The notes: generated by a model not told the origin, from the sequence alone. DNA of 64,000 nucleotides from UBA4416 sp044238845 (GCA_044238845.1 JBIICN010000006.1:51400-115399), one strand, 5' to 3'. Shown: positions 7,255-18,226, counted from the first letter of the stretch. Made by a program: numbers and translations.

Positions 7255-7773
7255 CTATCTTAATATTTCCCACAAAACAATACCTATACTAACAGATACA
7301 TTAAAGGAATGCTTAGTACCAAATTGAGGAATTTCTATACAAGCATCACTTTGATTAATTATTTCTTGGTCAACACCATAAACTTCATTACCAAAAACTA
7401 AAGCTAATGATTTATTAGGTTTTCGAAATTGATTAAGCATGATAGATTTTTTTGCTTGCTCAATACATGCAATAAAGAAATCTTTTGATTTTAAATCATC
7501 AAAAGCTTCTTGAGTAGTTTTAAAATATTTCCAGCTAACTGTTTCCGTTGCACCTAATGCTGTTTTTTCAATTTCTGGTTTTGGAGGAGTACCTGTAACT
7601 CCACATAAATAAATAGATTCAATTAAAAAAGCATCAGAGGTTCTAAAAGCAGAACCTACATTATTTAAACTTCTAATATTATCTAAAACCAATATGATTT
7701 TATTTTTTTCGGTAGCCTTAAATTCCTCTGAACTTAAACGACCTAAATCATTCATACTAAGTTTTTCATTCAT
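7255..7773 (-). CDS. TrmH/SpoU-family RNA 2'-O-methyltransferase
   Basis: 172 residues with a SPOUT (knotted) methyltransferase domain. The three family motifs are present: LDNIRSLNNVGSAFRT near residue 30, LVFGNEVYGVD near 125, and IPQFGTKHSFNVSVSIGIVLWE at the C-terminus, which form the AdoMet pocket and the knot. It methylates a ribose in tRNA or rRNA; which one cannot be told. There is no N-terminal substrate-binding extension. It lies downstream of sprA on the same strand, 75 bases away. Confidence 0.85.
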   Translation of the reverse strand: MNEKLSMNDLGRLSSEEFKATEKNKIILVLDNIRSLNNVGSAFRTSDAFLIESIYLCGVTGTPPKPEIEKTALGATETVSWKYFKTTQEAFDDLKSKDFFIACIEQAKKSIMLNQFRKPNKSLALVFGNEVYGVDQEIINQSDACIEIPQFGTKHSFNVSVSIGIVLWEILR

Positions 7774-7782
7774 ATATCCTAT

Positions 7783-7806
7783 GTTCTCGACACCCCTAGA
7801 ACTGAC
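7783..7806 (-). repeat. Hairpin repeat family 1, divergent copy
   Basis: On the minus strand it begins GTCAGTT and ends GTCGAGAAC, with a changed centre (CTAGGGGT). Stem arms GTTCT/AGAAC. It lies between sprA and the methyltransferase gene. Confidence 0.6.
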
Positions 7807-7848
7807 AAAACATTTTTTTGCCTCTTCAATCCCTTTTATGTCTCTTTA

Positions 7849-10800
7849 TTACTGTAAATTAAATCTTAAACTAAATCCAGCATTTGTATTTGCTGTTGGA
7901 AATGAATTAGATGTTTGTGGTGTTGTTCTGATCCAATCATAAAACAATCTTAAATTAATCGCTTGAGTTAATTGATAATCTAAAGCAGTTTTTAAAGTAA
8001 TAATATTTTGTCCGCCAGTTGGAGTACTTGTTACTGGTTCCATTCTATGAATGGTTGTCATGTTTTTACGATATGATAAATCTAATTTAAAATTTAAATC
8101 ACTTTTTACTGGTTGACCTTTAATTTTAATAGCATTAATAACTAAATTAGGAAAACGATATCCTACACCAATGACATATTCTTGTCCTTTTGTTTCAATA
8201 ATTTGTGGTCCAGTAATATTTAAGTTAACGGTTTTATCTTTCTTAATTTCAAAGTTGGCTAATAATCCTGGTTTTTTAAATTTAAAATCAAACTTAATTA
8301 ATGGGCTAAATGCTTCAGTAATTGTAGCACCCTGTATTGTATATTTTGGATTAAAATTAGCCGTTTGTCCATTTACTCCTCCAACAGGAACCCTAGAGTC
8401 TCTGCCTTCAACATACAATAGATTGTTTGCATAACCACCGATATTGTATAATGCTCTATAGGAATGTCTTAAGGTTACTGATTGGAAATATTTTTTCATG
8501 AATTTTAATTTCCCTAATCCATCCCAACTTACTGTCCAATTTGGCATCGGAATTTGTTTAAACATTTTATCGGTTCCAACTCCTTTTAATTTCTTACCTG
8601 TATAGGTTTGATAAAAAGCACCAAGTAAAACATCTTGTTGTTTTAAATCATATCCATCAAATAATAAATTACCTGTTGCGTCAGTATATTCATGAATAGT
8701 TCTATCTTTTGAATAAGATAATTCTCTAGCTACATCTTGTCGTGTAGCTATAAATTCTTCAAATAATGCTGATTGACCATTTTTCACATTGCCTTTATCT
8801 TTAAAGGATTTTCCGAGAGTAAAAACACTAATACTATAATTTCCAGTATTATTTGGAGTTTCAAATAAATAACCTCTATTGCCATTATCAATTAACGAAT
8901 CGCCTCCATACCTCACAAAGGTAGATTGATTTTGTCCAAATGTTTTAGTTCCATTTAATTCAATTTTCAAACTACCGTGCGGTTCAACATTAGCCCTATA
9001 GGTAATGTTTTTTGTCATAGTAGTGGTATAAGGCAAATTTTGATTTGAATTTTTTACCAGCCAATCATTATTTATGGCTTTTCGTAAAATACTATCATTT
9101 GAACCACTAATAAATCCAAAACCAGGTGCCATATTTTTACTTGGATCCATACCAACATATTGTGAACTAGGAAAGAATCCAGGTAAGCCAGTACCATTTG
9201 TTTGTTGATAAGACATAGATACTTGTTTTATCATCATAATACCTCTTGCTAAAAACTCAGCAATATCTTTACCCGGATTAGCATCTGCTTTTTTAGCAGA
9301 ATCTGCTGATGCCTTGCCTTTATCTGGTGTTTTAGTAGATGTTGTTTTAGATTTATTGGTTCCTCCGGTATTAATTTTTCTAAAATAAGGAATCTTATTA
9401 TATAAAGTCATCATATTTAAAGTTCCATTTAAACTTTTTGTATTGGTATTTTGTATTGTATTACCAATTGCCTCTTGAGCAAATGGTCTTCGCGACCAAG
9501 TGTAGGTAGTACTATATTTAGCACTAGCATTTACAAAATCAAAAATGGGGATTTTATTAATAGGAATTTGATAATTTAAATTTGAACTATGACGGTAATT
9601 GATTGTGGTACCTCCAGATAATAAATTTTGCTGAATGGTATCTTTCTCTTCTCTCGTATCAATTTTTCCTTGAGGTTCTAAAATTCGCCCTTCATTATTA
9701 GCCGTATAATCAAACTTCAAATTTTTTGTAATATTCCATTGCATATCATAATTACGAGTAATATTAAATATTTTATTAAACTGAGCTTGAGTAAAATTAT
9801 CTGATACACCCGAATAAAAGCTTGTAATATCACGGTTTAATAATTCACTATAACTTCTATTCACATCCATATTAAACCCTAACCTACTTGGTAATGGTGT
9901 TATATTGAAATCTTTCACCAAGGCCATCCATTTGTTATTCAATATTTTTGATTTAGTTTTCTTAAATGGAGTCCATGGTTTAGCGTTAATGGCATAGTTA
10001 TATGATAAAGCACCTCTATATGTTTTAATAATACTATTTTCAATATTTACATTTCGCCTACTTACTTCATTATAAGCATAAGTAACCGAAAAATTAGCTA
10101 CATCCCAAGGCATCGGTTTAGCACCATCTTTTTTAAATCCATCAATTCTAACATTTGAAAAATTATACCCTTTACGAATAGTAACATCTTGGGCATTTTT
10201 CTTAATCTGAGATTTTAATTCAGAATCAATATTTGGATTATCAATTTTAATATCTGGATCATAAGGGCTGTATTGTGGAGTAATTCTAGTTTGACCGTAA
10301 GCATAATAAATCGGCAAATTCACTTTCCATTTAACGGGGAAGAATTTACCTAACTGAAATGTAGATGCTGCATCCCATTGAAAGTTAGTTTCTCTGCTTC
10401 TTTCACTAATTTTCTTTTCAATACTTCCAAAAAATGGCTTACTATAGGTGGCCGCTAAAGAAACTTGCCCTAAATCAGCTAACTTAGCTTGCACACTTCC
10501 TGTTGTTGCCCAACCGCCTTTATTCACAAAATCAGTTAATCTTAATTCATTTACCCAAACTTCCACACATTTTGGTAATCCTCCATCGTCTTTTGGATTT
10601 CGTATACCAATCATCATACTTTTTATACTAGCTAAATTTGGATTACCCACAATGGTTATTTTATTATTACCATCGTTTTGTGTGTAAGGTTTTTGCATAG
10701 ATGCTAAGTCAATACCAGCACTACCATTACGATTTATTTTAGCAGAAGTAATTTTTTCAAAATCAATAACAAACTCATTATCTCCTGGCCAAACATTATA

Positions 10801-13800
10801 TTTATCGCCATCTGTATTTGGATCGTAATATCCTGGTTGAGTTAATTTAACAGGAATTTCATATTCATAATAGTTATTATTATAATCTGAACCTAAACGC
10901 ACAAATACAGTTACATCACCATCATTTAAAGGATCGATTCCTAATTTTTCGGCGTGCATAAACATTTTCATTTTACCAAATGAACGAACATCTAATTCTG
11001 TTGATTTAATAATTGCTCTACTATCTCCATCTTTTAAATTACATGCTCTTAATGATAAAGCTTGCTCATTTAATAATACTAAATTAGTTGTTTGAACATT
11101 TTGTTGCTGGTTAATACCAGGAGGTATGACATAGTTTACTGGTTTTTTTTGTCCATTTTCTTGAACACTTACAGCCGATACGTCAAATGTGGTAGTGTTA
11201 TCATCGTTAGCAATATATTCGCCTGGTTTTTGTAAATCAAAAGTATAACGTCTCCAGTCACTTCTTACTAACTCCATACGAGCAATACGACAAACAACTG
11301 GTTTATCAAAGCCTTTCATAAAAACACGCATAAAGCGTATTGAGTTAAACCCTTCGATTTGACCCACGGCTTTTTCGAATTCTGTTACTGGAACTTTAAA
11401 CTGATACCATTTCACATTTTTTTGAGTGTTGCCAATGGTAGCTGCGCCATCTAAAACGTTAACTATATAGTTTTGTCCAATATTATTTGGATTTAAATCT
11501 TGAGGTGAAATTTTAATTTTATATTGATAATAGTTTTCTGTTTCACTTAAAGTATTATCCTTATTTATATCTTCGATATTTGGGTTATTAGTTGCCGAAC
11601 TAGGAATGTTTGCATCAGGGTATTGTGATTCAGTAGGAGAATTTCCTTCTGGTCCATTATATTTTTTATAACGTCTTAATGTATTTCCTTCAGCATCTGA
11701 TAATCCATCATAATCTGATCCTCTAAAAAAATGATATTTATCGGTACTAGGATCGTTAAGCGCTTCATCAACAAATGGGCTTCCTTGAAAAGGAGTTAAA
11801 TCTGCAATAAAACTTGGAAACTTTCTAACCTCTGCCGAATCGGGCAAACCATCATAACCTACATCTTGATAAGGTCTATCTGCGGGATCATTTACAAAAG
11901 AGTTAGCAATAGGGCTAATTAAGGGCGTTTTACCTATATTAGATTCGATAGTTGGCAAATTTGCATTAGTTCCAGATGGATTTCCAGGCAATCCATTTTC
12001 GTAAAGCATTTTTCCATCTTTTACAATATCTTCACTAATATTACCTAAGTTAATATACATTTCACCACTTGGTAAACTATTTTGATCCATATCTGGATAA
12101 GTTCCATTATTATAATCACTATTAAATGGATCCATCATCCAAAACTGAACATACTCAATATTTGCTGCCTGAAAATCATTAGTTTCTAAACGACGCATAA
12201 TACCACCCCAACGAGTTTCAGGACTTGCCAATCTACCAGTTTTTGCTCCTGTTTTAATGATACCAGCACTAGTTGAAGTAGCATTAACATCATAGTTATA
12301 AGGGCCACGCTCACCAGGATAAAACGCTAAATCTAAAACCGACATCACAACAGGTTGACCATTGGCAGGAGTTTTACTAGGGAATAATTCCGTTTCTAAC
12401 ACCTGACGCATAAAGTTGTTTGAGAAAGTAGCTTCAGGAATATTAGCTGGCTTTGTACTTGTATTTTGTTGTCCGTAAAATAATGGATCAATATTATACC
12501 AGTTAAATTGAGCCCTATTTTTACCAATATCAATATCATCATTTTTAGAAGCTTCTGGAAATAAAGAAGGTTGCCCTTGAGGAATACTTGCCATAAACCA
12601 CGCACTTGGGCTTTTTAGGTCAATTAAAGAAATACTTCCTTCAAAATCATCTACATATGAATTACCATCTTTACCTATGGCTTTAGCATTACCAGGTATT
12701 AATTGTGCAAACTCACCACGAGTAACAATGCTACTCATTTCTTTAGTATTAATGCCTGGTATTTTATCGATTAAACGAGTTAAAACTGGAACATCTGTTT
12801 TATAGTTATAATCTAATCCCCAAATGGTGTTTGAAACTGGCTCATCACCGATGTTAACTTTTTGAGTGACAGGCTTTTCATTTAAATGAAGTAACGTACC
12901 TCCCAAAGTTAAATCTTTATTGACTTTAAAATCTAAACGCGTACCAAATAAACTTTTTTGTTGCACATTAAACAAGGAATTACTTTCGGTACTCACTTTA
13001 ATATTAGCACCTGAGTTTAAAATACTTTCATTAATGATTTTTACTCTACCCAAAGTATAATCTACCGTATAATCTACATTTTCTGTTAAAGCTTGTCCAT
13101 TTGCAGTTACTGCAACAGCACCTTGAGGGATATTTAAAGCGTTTAAAGATATTTCGGAACCAGAAGCCGATTTATATTGCCCTTTAATTTTATATCTATT
13201 TTTTTCAGGTAATTGTTGGGCAATGGTTCTGGTTGAATCATATAACTCCTGATAAATATATTTATTTGCTCCAGGGAAATCTGAAGGATCAAACTTGTTT
13301 CTTAAATTTTCGCCAAATGGTTCTTTACTGGATAAATAAATACGTCCATTATTAGAATTGATGGTGTAACCGGGTATAAAATCAAACACTCCATCCGAAT
13401 ACAAATCGCCATTAACACTTAATTTATCAAAACCCATTACCTGAACTAATAATTTACCATTTACTGTTCCAAAAGGAATATAAGGAATGTCTACACCAGT
13501 TTCAATATTGTTATAATAAATATCACATTTAAAATCTGCTGCATTTAAATTATATGCTCCAAGCGAATAAACGTTTTTCATCATCAAATCCCAAGTACTA
13601 AACTTTGGATTTGTAACAGAACCACTTTTTAATAATTTTAAATATAATGGGCCAGAAGTAAATTGATCGGAAAACTCACCAACTTGATACGTTTTACCAT
13701 TATAAGTGTATTGATAAGCAATAGCAACGGTTTGATCGTTATTAATAGATTGATTGATAGAGATAAATCCTAATCGGCTATTAAATGTAAATTCTGAAGG

Positions 13801-15237
13801 ATTTAATCTACGAGCATTTGATACATATTCAAAATCACGAGACGCCTGCATAAATTGACCACCATTACAAACATTTGGCCCCGTTGGTGGAGGTAATTGT
13901 AAAGTAGCATTAATAGCTTGCAAAGTATTACTTCGTTGAGAAATTAATCCTATAGTAGGATCCGTTAATAAATAATATAAATTATTAGCGCCGTTATGAG
14001 GTTGCTGGCCAGCGCTATCAGCAATTACATAAGTAGTAGGTGACGGAAGATAACACGCTGGATTATTTAATACTGGATTCACATGAGGTTGATCTTCCCC
14101 TAAATCTGCAAAAGCCGCAACACTTCGCACTTGCTCGGTACTACCCGTTTGATTAGTAATATAAACCTCTACTTTTGTAATAATAATTGGTGTAGATACC
14201 ACTGGTAAAGTAGTCATCCACTGGTCATAATTATCTCTAAAATAATGCCCCAAGAAATAATGTTTATTCACCTCATAGTTATCGGCATTGACGTTAAAAT
14301 ACATGGTTTGCGCACCTCCCTGAACAGATACTTCCTGTTTTTTACCACGTTGTTGCGAAAATAAAGCTGTAGCTGTTAAGCGCCCAAATTGTAATTGTGT
14401 TTTAACACCAAATAAACTTTGGCTCCCCTGAATTAAGGTACTATTTAATGGTAAACTCACGTTACCAGCTTCAATTTTTTTAATGATTTCATCTTCGTAG
14501 CCTGTGTACTCTAACTTCATTTGGTTTTCCCAATCAAAAGAGGCTTCTGTGTTGTAACTGGTTGTAATTTTCAATTTATCTCCAATTTTACCAATTAAGT
14601 TTAACTGTATACGCATGTTAAAATCAAAATTGGTAACCTTTTGCTGACGCTGAGGAATGGCAGGGTTTAAGGTTTTATTACGATTTAATGCAAAAATTAA
14701 CTCTGCAGTTCCTGTAGGTTTAATATCTACTTGATTACCCCCAAAAATTCTATCAAATATTTCGCTATTAACGGTTAATTTAGGAACTAATCCTTTTTTA
14801 GCTTGGTTTTGTAAATCTTCGGCTTTAATTTTTGATTTCCAGTGATCTTTAACAGCTTGCTTAAATAACTGATCTTGATAATCTTGAAATTCAACATAAG
14901 TTTCTGGTCTATAATTTATGTCCCCAATTTTTTGGGTCACATCATAATTTCCAGTTTGAGGATTGTAGCTAGTTTCAGTTTTAATGTTAGATGGATTATT
15001 TAAATACAATCCACTTTTATCATCAAAATTTGGCTGGCCGCCATTATTATCATTAAATTTAAATGGTAAATCATCCTTAGTAACGATAGGTGAATCGGGA
15101 TTAAGTTGATGTATAGGAGCATAAAGGTAATGAGGTTTGCTTAAAGGGGCATTTTTGGCTTTTGAACCAACAACGATGCTCATTAAGCCTACCGATACCG
15201 AACCTACAACAAGAAATTTTACGACCCCTTTTACCAC
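7849..15237 (-). CDS. sprA: SprA, type IX secretion outer-membrane translocon
   Basis: 2462 residues, close to the about 2400 of known SprA/Sov proteins. SprA forms the very large beta-barrel pore in the outer membrane through which T9SS cargo leaves the periplasm, and is needed for gliding in motile relatives. Visible features are an N-terminal signal sequence (VKGVVKFLVVGSVSVGLMS), repeated SprA N-terminal blocks, and a long alternating polar/hydrophobic series typical of barrel strands, ending in FSLRFNLQ. The start is a GTG eight bases after the ruvA stop codon. The ruvA-sprA order is known from other Bacteroidota. The CHU_C-type protein at 38187-40217 would be one of its cargoes. Confidence 0.95.
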   Translation of the reverse strand: MVKGVVKFLVVGSVSVGLMSIVVGSKAKNAPLSKPHYLYAPIHQLNPDSPIVTKDDLPFKFNDNNGGQPNFDDKSGLYLNNPSNIKTETSYNPQTGNYDVTQKIGDINYRPETYVEFQDYQDQLFKQAVKDHWKSKIKAEDLQNQAKKGLVPKLTVNSEIFDRIFGGNQVDIKPTGTAELIFALNRNKTLNPAIPQRQQKVTNFDFNMRIQLNLIGKIGDKLKITTSYNTEASFDWENQMKLEYTGYEDEIIKKIEAGNVSLPLNSTLIQGSQSLFGVKTQLQFGRLTATALFSQQRGKKQEVSVQGGAQTMYFNVNADNYEVNKHYFLGHYFRDNYDQWMTTLPVVSTPIIITKVEVYITNQTGSTEQVRSVAAFADLGEDQPHVNPVLNNPACYLPSPTTYVIADSAGQQPHNGANNLYYLLTDPTIGLISQRSNTLQAINATLQLPPPTGPNVCNGGQFMQASRDFEYVSNARRLNPSEFTFNSRLGFISINQSINNDQTVAIAYQYTYNGKTYQVGEFSDQFTSGPLYLKLLKSGSVTNPKFSTWDLMMKNVYSLGAYNLNAADFKCDIYYNNIETGVDIPYIPFGTVNGKLLVQVMGFDKLSVNGDLYSDGVFDFIPGYTINSNNGRIYLSSKEPFGENLRNKFDPSDFPGANKYIYQELYDSTRTIAQQLPEKNRYKIKGQYKSASGSEISLNALNIPQGAVAVTANGQALTENVDYTVDYTLGRVKIINESILNSGANIKVSTESNSLFNVQQKSLFGTRLDFKVNKDLTLGGTLLHLNEKPVTQKVNIGDEPVSNTIWGLDYNYKTDVPVLTRLIDKIPGINTKEMSSIVTRGEFAQLIPGNAKAIGKDGNSYVDDFEGSISLIDLKSPSAWFMASIPQGQPSLFPEASKNDDIDIGKNRAQFNWYNIDPLFYGQQNTSTKPANIPEATFSNNFMRQVLETELFPSKTPANGQPVVMSVLDLAFYPGERGPYNYDVNATSTSAGIIKTGAKTGRLASPETRWGGIMRRLETNDFQAANIEYVQFWMMDPFNSDYNNGTYPDMDQNSLPSGEMYINLGNISEDIVKDGKMLYENGLPGNPSGTNANLPTIESNIGKTPLISPIANSFVNDPADRPYQDVGYDGLPDSAEVRKFPSFIADLTPFQGSPFVDEALNDPSTDKYHFFRGSDYDGLSDAEGNTLRRYKKYNGPEGNSPTESQYPDANIPSSATNNPNIEDINKDNTLSETENYYQYKIKISPQDLNPNNIGQNYIVNVLDGAATIGNTQKNVKWYQFKVPVTEFEKAVGQIEGFNSIRFMRVFMKGFDKPVVCRIARMELVRSDWRRYTFDLQKPGEYIANDDNTTTFDVSAVSVQENGQKKPVNYVIPPGINQQQNVQTTNLVLLNEQALSLRACNLKDGDSRAIIKSTELDVRSFGKMKMFMHAEKLGIDPLNDGDVTVFVRLGSDYNNNYYEYEIPVKLTQPGYYDPNTDGDKYNVWPGDNEFVIDFEKITSAKINRNGSAGIDLASMQKPYTQNDGNNKITIVGNPNLASIKSMMIGIRNPKDDGGLPKCVEVWVNELRLTDFVNKGGWATTGSVQAKLADLGQVSLAATYSKPFFGSIEKKISERSRETNFQWDAASTFQLGKFFPVKWKVNLPIYYAYGQTRITPQYSPYDPDIKIDNPNIDSELKSQIKKNAQDVTIRKGYNFSNVRIDGFKKDGAKPMPWDVANFSVTYAYNEVSRRNVNIENSIIKTYRGALSYNYAINAKPWTPFKKTKSKILNNKWMALVKDFNITPLPSRLGFNMDVNRSYSELLNRDITSFYSGVSDNFTQAQFNKIFNITRNYDMQWNITKNLKFDYTANNEGRILEPQGKIDTREEKDTIQQNLLSGGTTINYRHSSNLNYQIPINKIPIFDFVNASAKYSTTYTWSRRPFAQEAIGNTIQNTNTKSLNGTLNMMTLYNKIPYFRKINTGGTNKSKTTSTKTPDKGKASADSAKKADANPGKDIAEFLARGIMMIKQVSMSYQQTNGTGLPGFFPSSQYVGMDPSKNMAPGFGFISGSNDSILRKAINNDWLVKNSNQNLPYTTTMTKNITYRANVEPHGSLKIELNGTKTFGQNQSTFVRYGGDSLIDNGNRGYLFETPNNTGNYSISVFTLGKSFKDKGNVKNGQSALFEEFIATRQDVARELSYSKDRTIHEYTDATGNLLFDGYDLKQQDVLLGAFYQTYTGKKLKGVGTDKMFKQIPMPNWTVSWDGLGKLKFMKKYFQSVTLRHSYRALYNIGGYANNLLYVEGRDSRVPVGGVNGQTANFNPKYTIQGATITEAFSPLIKFDFKFKKPGLLANFEIKKDKTVNLNITGPQIIETKGQEYVIGVGYRFPNLVINAIKIKGQPVKSDLNFKLDLSYRKNMTTIHRMEPVTSTPTGGQNIITLKTALDYQLTQAINLRLFYDWIRTTPQTSNSFPTANTNAGFSLRFNLQ

Positions 15238-15245
15238 GTTTTAAA

Positions 15246-15839
15246 TTACATATTTTTAAGTGCTGCTTTAATCAGCAATTCAACATTATCTGTAGCTACA
15301 CCTTGTTGTTTGGTTGCTTTTTCAATAGCTTTCTCTGCCACTAGTTTAGGAAAACCTAATGTAACTAGAGCCATTAACGCTTCATCTCTATTTTTATTGT
15401 ATGATGGGTTTAAAATTTGAGAAATTCCACCTTCGTGTTTACCCATTTTTCCCTTTAAATCAACCACAATACGTTGAGCCGTTTTTTCTCCTATTCCTTT
15501 AATACTTTTTAATAAAGCCACGTTAGCTGTGTTAATTGCTCCAGCAATTTCAGCAGCACTTAACGAAGACAGCATTAAAACAGCACTTCCACCACCAACA
15601 CCTGATACCGAAATTAATTTACGAAACAAATCACGCTCCTCAACATCAGCAAACCCAAAATATCTTGGATTATCGTCTCTTACGTAAACGCTCTCTACAT
15701 GCAATTTTGCAGTAGCCTTCCCTTGTATTTGGCTATAAGTTGTTAAGGAAATTAATAAGGCATATCCTACCCCATTGGTTTCAATAACTGCCAAAGCAGG
15801 ATTTAGTTCGGCAACTTGCCCATTTACGTAACTTATCAT
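15246..15839 (-). CDS. ruvA: Holliday junction branch migration protein RuvA
   Basis: 197 residues, normal length. Domain I is an OB fold (MISYVNGQVAELNP), domain II carries two helix-hairpin-helix motifs (ISVSGVGGGSA and IKGIGEKTAQRIVVDLKGK), and the C-terminal domain III (ALMALVTLGF) contacts RuvB. A RuvA tetramer binds four-way junctions and loads the RuvB helicase. It is the first gene of a minus-strand unit with sprA. Confidence 0.95.
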   Translation of the reverse strand: MISYVNGQVAELNPALAVIETNGVGYALLISLTTYSQIQGKATAKLHVESVYVRDDNPRYFGFADVEERDLFRKLISVSGVGGGSAVLMLSSLSAAEIAGAINTANVALLKSIKGIGEKTAQRIVVDLKGKMGKHEGGISQILNPSYNKNRDEALMALVTLGFPKLVAEKAIEKATKQQGVATDNVELLIKAALKNM

Positions 15840-15914
15840 AGTTTAAAGAGGGGTGAAAATACCATTATTTTTGTAATTGGAGAAAAATAATTACGATAAA
15901 ATGCTAGAAGAAAT

Positions 15915-15958
15915 AGAACGCGGATAGCACTGATTTAATAAGATGAATCAAGATGAGA
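15915..15958. repeat. Possible dispersed repeat remnant in the ruvA-plsY gap
   Basis: The gap 15840-16125 holds a stretch starting near GAACGCGGATAGCACTGAT that resembles a common intergenic sequence type in Bacteroidota genomes (AACGCGGAT...ACTGATTT). Only one copy is seen here. Apart from the plsY promoter nothing else is recognised in the gap. Confidence 0.25.
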
Positions 15959-16072
15959 GAAATTGATATACAAAATCATAAATAAACTTCGCTATCTGTA
16001 TTTTATAAATTTAACTGCTCTATTTTAACAAAAAGCTGTTTAAATCTTTACAGTTTCTAAAAAGTTTAGTAC

Positions 16073-16102
16073 TTTGTCTATTTTAAATAATTGTTATATT
16101 TG
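16073..16102 (+). promoter_or_regulatory. Promoter of plsY
   Basis: TTTG at 16073-16076, 18-base spacer, TATATTTG at 16095-16102: a full match to the Bacteroidota housekeeping promoter. The transcript start is expected near 16109, giving a leader of about 17 bases. Confidence 0.8.
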
Positions 16103-16125
16103 TGTAACTAAAAACTAAACACGAT

Positions 16126-16758
16126 TTGGAAACCACTATTATCATTTCATTATTAGTTATTGCTTATCTTATAGGTTCAATACCAACAGCCGTTTGGTGG
16201 GGTAAGCGCTACTACGGCATTGATGTTCGAGAATTTGGGAGCGGAAATGCTGGTGCAACGAACACTTTTAGAGTATTAGGTAAAAAAGCAGGGATACCTG
16301 TTTTATTTATTGATATAATAAAAGGAACATTAGCGGTTTTATTGGTTTACTTTTCTTCGTTTGAATACGACAGTAATCAATTTGTTAATTTAGAATTAGG
16401 ATTAGGTATTGCCGCTCTAGTTGGTCACGTTTTTCCTGTTTTTGCTGGATTTAGAGGTGGTAAAGGTGTTGCTACTATTTTAGGAATTGTTATTTGCATA
16501 ACGCCAATTACTAGTTTAATGGTTTTGGGAGTATTTTTAATTGTGTTGTTAGCTACGCGTTATGTTTCACTTTCATCTATGACAGCTGGCTTAAGCTTTC
16601 CTTTCTTTTTAAATATTGTATTAAAAAATCAAAATCAAACTTTATTAATTTTCTCCATATTTGTGGCTGCACTTTTAATCATAACCCACAAAAAAAATAT
16701 TGGTCGTTTAATTAAGCGCCAAGAAAGCAAAGTGAATTTATTTGCCAAAAAGATTTAG
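16126..16758 (+). CDS. plsY: Glycerol-3-phosphate acyltransferase PlsY
   Basis: 210 residues, an inner-membrane protein that transfers the acyl group from acyl-phosphate to glycerol 3-phosphate, the first step of phospholipid synthesis. The three conserved loops are present: YLIGSIPTAVWWGK, GSGNAGATNTFR and GHVFPVFAGFRGGKG. The start is a TTG; no ATG is available between the promoter and the first membrane segment. A strong terminator follows. Confidence 0.95.
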   Translation: METTIIISLLVIAYLIGSIPTAVWWGKRYYGIDVREFGSGNAGATNTFRVLGKKAGIPVLFIDIIKGTLAVLLVYFSSFEYDSNQFVNLELGLGIAALVGHVFPVFAGFRGGKGVATILGIVICITPITSLMVLGVFLIVLLATRYVSLSSMTAGLSFPFFLNIVLKNQNQTLLIFSIFVAALLIITHKKNIGRLIKRQESKVNLFAKKI

Positions 16759-16777
16759 TCAATTATAACATTTTTAT

Positions 16778-16809
16778 AAGCTCGTTTGAATTCAAAGGAG
16801 CTTTTTTTT
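16778..16809 (+). terminator. Terminator after plsY
   Basis: Stem AAGCTC/GAGCTT with an inner TTTGAATTCAAA palindrome, followed by eight T. It also faces the convergent MFS gene. Confidence 0.85.
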
Positions 16810-16909
16810 ACAAGTAACTCAACGATTTACATAATCAGTTAAGAATATTTCAGATAAGACAATACTTTTTTTGATTATCTCATCAAAGTTTTTTGTACGT
16901 TAACGAACT

Positions 16910-18226
16910 CTACTGATTCCTTTTTCTAACCAAAGGTATTAAAGACAATATTCCTATTATAAAAAAACTAATTAAGGATAAAATAGAGGCTCGCATACCC
17001 CCCATTACTTGGCTAATAACTCCAAAAGAAACTGTTCCTAAAATCATTCCTAATTTTTCAATCACATCGTAAAAACTAAAAAAGCTGGTATGATCTTCGG
17101 TTACTGGCAAATACTTGCTATAGGTACTGCGTGATAAGGCTTGAACACCACCCATGACTAAACCAACTAAAAAGGCAACAATATAAAATTCTATAGGCGT
17201 ATGCACAATTAAATAAGTAAATACACAAATAAATATCCATATTGAAATAGAAACCATTAAAGCTTGTATGTTTCCAATTTTACGAGATAACCATGAAAAT
17301 AAAAAAGAACCTGCGATACCAACAAACTGTATAATTAAAATACTGATAATTAAAGAACTTGTTTTTGTTTTTTCAGCTTCCTCTCCCACTCCCCAATCAA
17401 TTTCGTTACGAGCAAATAATACCGCTACTACCATAATCGTTTGCACTCCCATGTTATAAAAAAAGTAACTTGCTAAAAACTGTTTTAAGGCTTTTATTTG
17501 TTTTATTTGCGCCCAAACACTTCTTAGCTCTTTAAATCCTTTTGATAACAAGCCTTTTTTATCTGAACCATGTGCTGTATGCGATTTATTGGGGAGGTAT
17601 TTAAATGTGTACTGTGCAAAACCCATCCACCAAATACCTACTAGTAAAAAACTATATTTAGCAGGCACTTTAAATACCATAATACTTATTAAAGCTACAA
17701 TTAATAATAAAGAGCTACCAAAATATCCTAAAGCAAAACCACGAGCACTTACTTTATCTTGGTTTTCAACAGAAGCAATTTGTGGTAAATAAGAATTATA
17801 ATATACCAAACTACCCCAAAAACCAATGGTTGCTGTTATAAATGGAATGAAACTTAATTCTAAATGTATACGATTAAAGAAAAATAAACACATACACGAC
17901 AATGAACCTAAATAGCAAAAGAATTGTAAAAAACGTTTTTTGTTTCCCAAATAATCGGCTACACCACTTAAAATAGGAGTAATTAAAACAACAATCGATA
18001 AGGCAAAAGCATAAACAAAAGAATAAATATTTTGATTTTCGGCTTCAAAACCTAAAAAACTAACTGTATGACCAGTAAAATTTTTAGCATCGTCATGTGT
18101 GGTTACATAATCATAAAAATTAGGAAAGATAGCGGAGGTAATAACCAAAGGAAACACTGAGTTTGCCCAATCATAAAACGTCCATGCTCTAATAGTTTTA
18201 GGATTATCTTTTTCGATTAAATTCAT
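16910..18226 (-). CDS. UMF1-family MFS transporter
   Basis: 438 residues, about 12 membrane segments. The N-terminal AWTFYDWANSVFPLVITS is the signature of the UMF1/Atg22-like branch of the major facilitator superfamily, and GVADYLGNKKR is motif A. In yeast Atg22 exports amino acids from the vacuole; the substrate of bacterial members is unknown. It lies downstream of the OmpA-family gene on the same strand, separated by a hairpin at 18257-18291. Confidence 0.8.
   Translation of the reverse strand: MNLIEKDNPKTIRAWTFYDWANSVFPLVITSAIFPNFYDYVTTHDDAKNFTGHTVSFLGFEAENQNIYSFVYAFALSIVVLITPILSGVADYLGNKKRFLQFFCYLGSLSCMCLFFFNRIHLELSFIPFITATIGFWGSLVYYNSYLPQIASVENQDKVSARGFALGYFGSSLLLIVALISIMVFKVPAKYSFLLVGIWWMGFAQYTFKYLPNKSHTAHGSDKKGLLSKGFKELRSVWAQIKQIKALKQFLASYFFYNMGVQTIMVVAVLFARNEIDWGVGEEAEKTKTSSLIISILIIQFVGIAGSFLFSWLSRKIGNIQALMVSISIWIFICVFTYLIVHTPIEFYIVAFLVGLVMGGVQALSRSTYSKYLPVTEDHTSFFSFYDVIEKLGMILGTVSFGVISQVMGGMRASILSLISFFIIGILSLIPLVRKRNQ

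Noticed and set aside
15162..15344. Plus-strand frame across the sprA-ruvA junction
   Set aside because: It is a shadow of two strongly conserved minus-strand genes.
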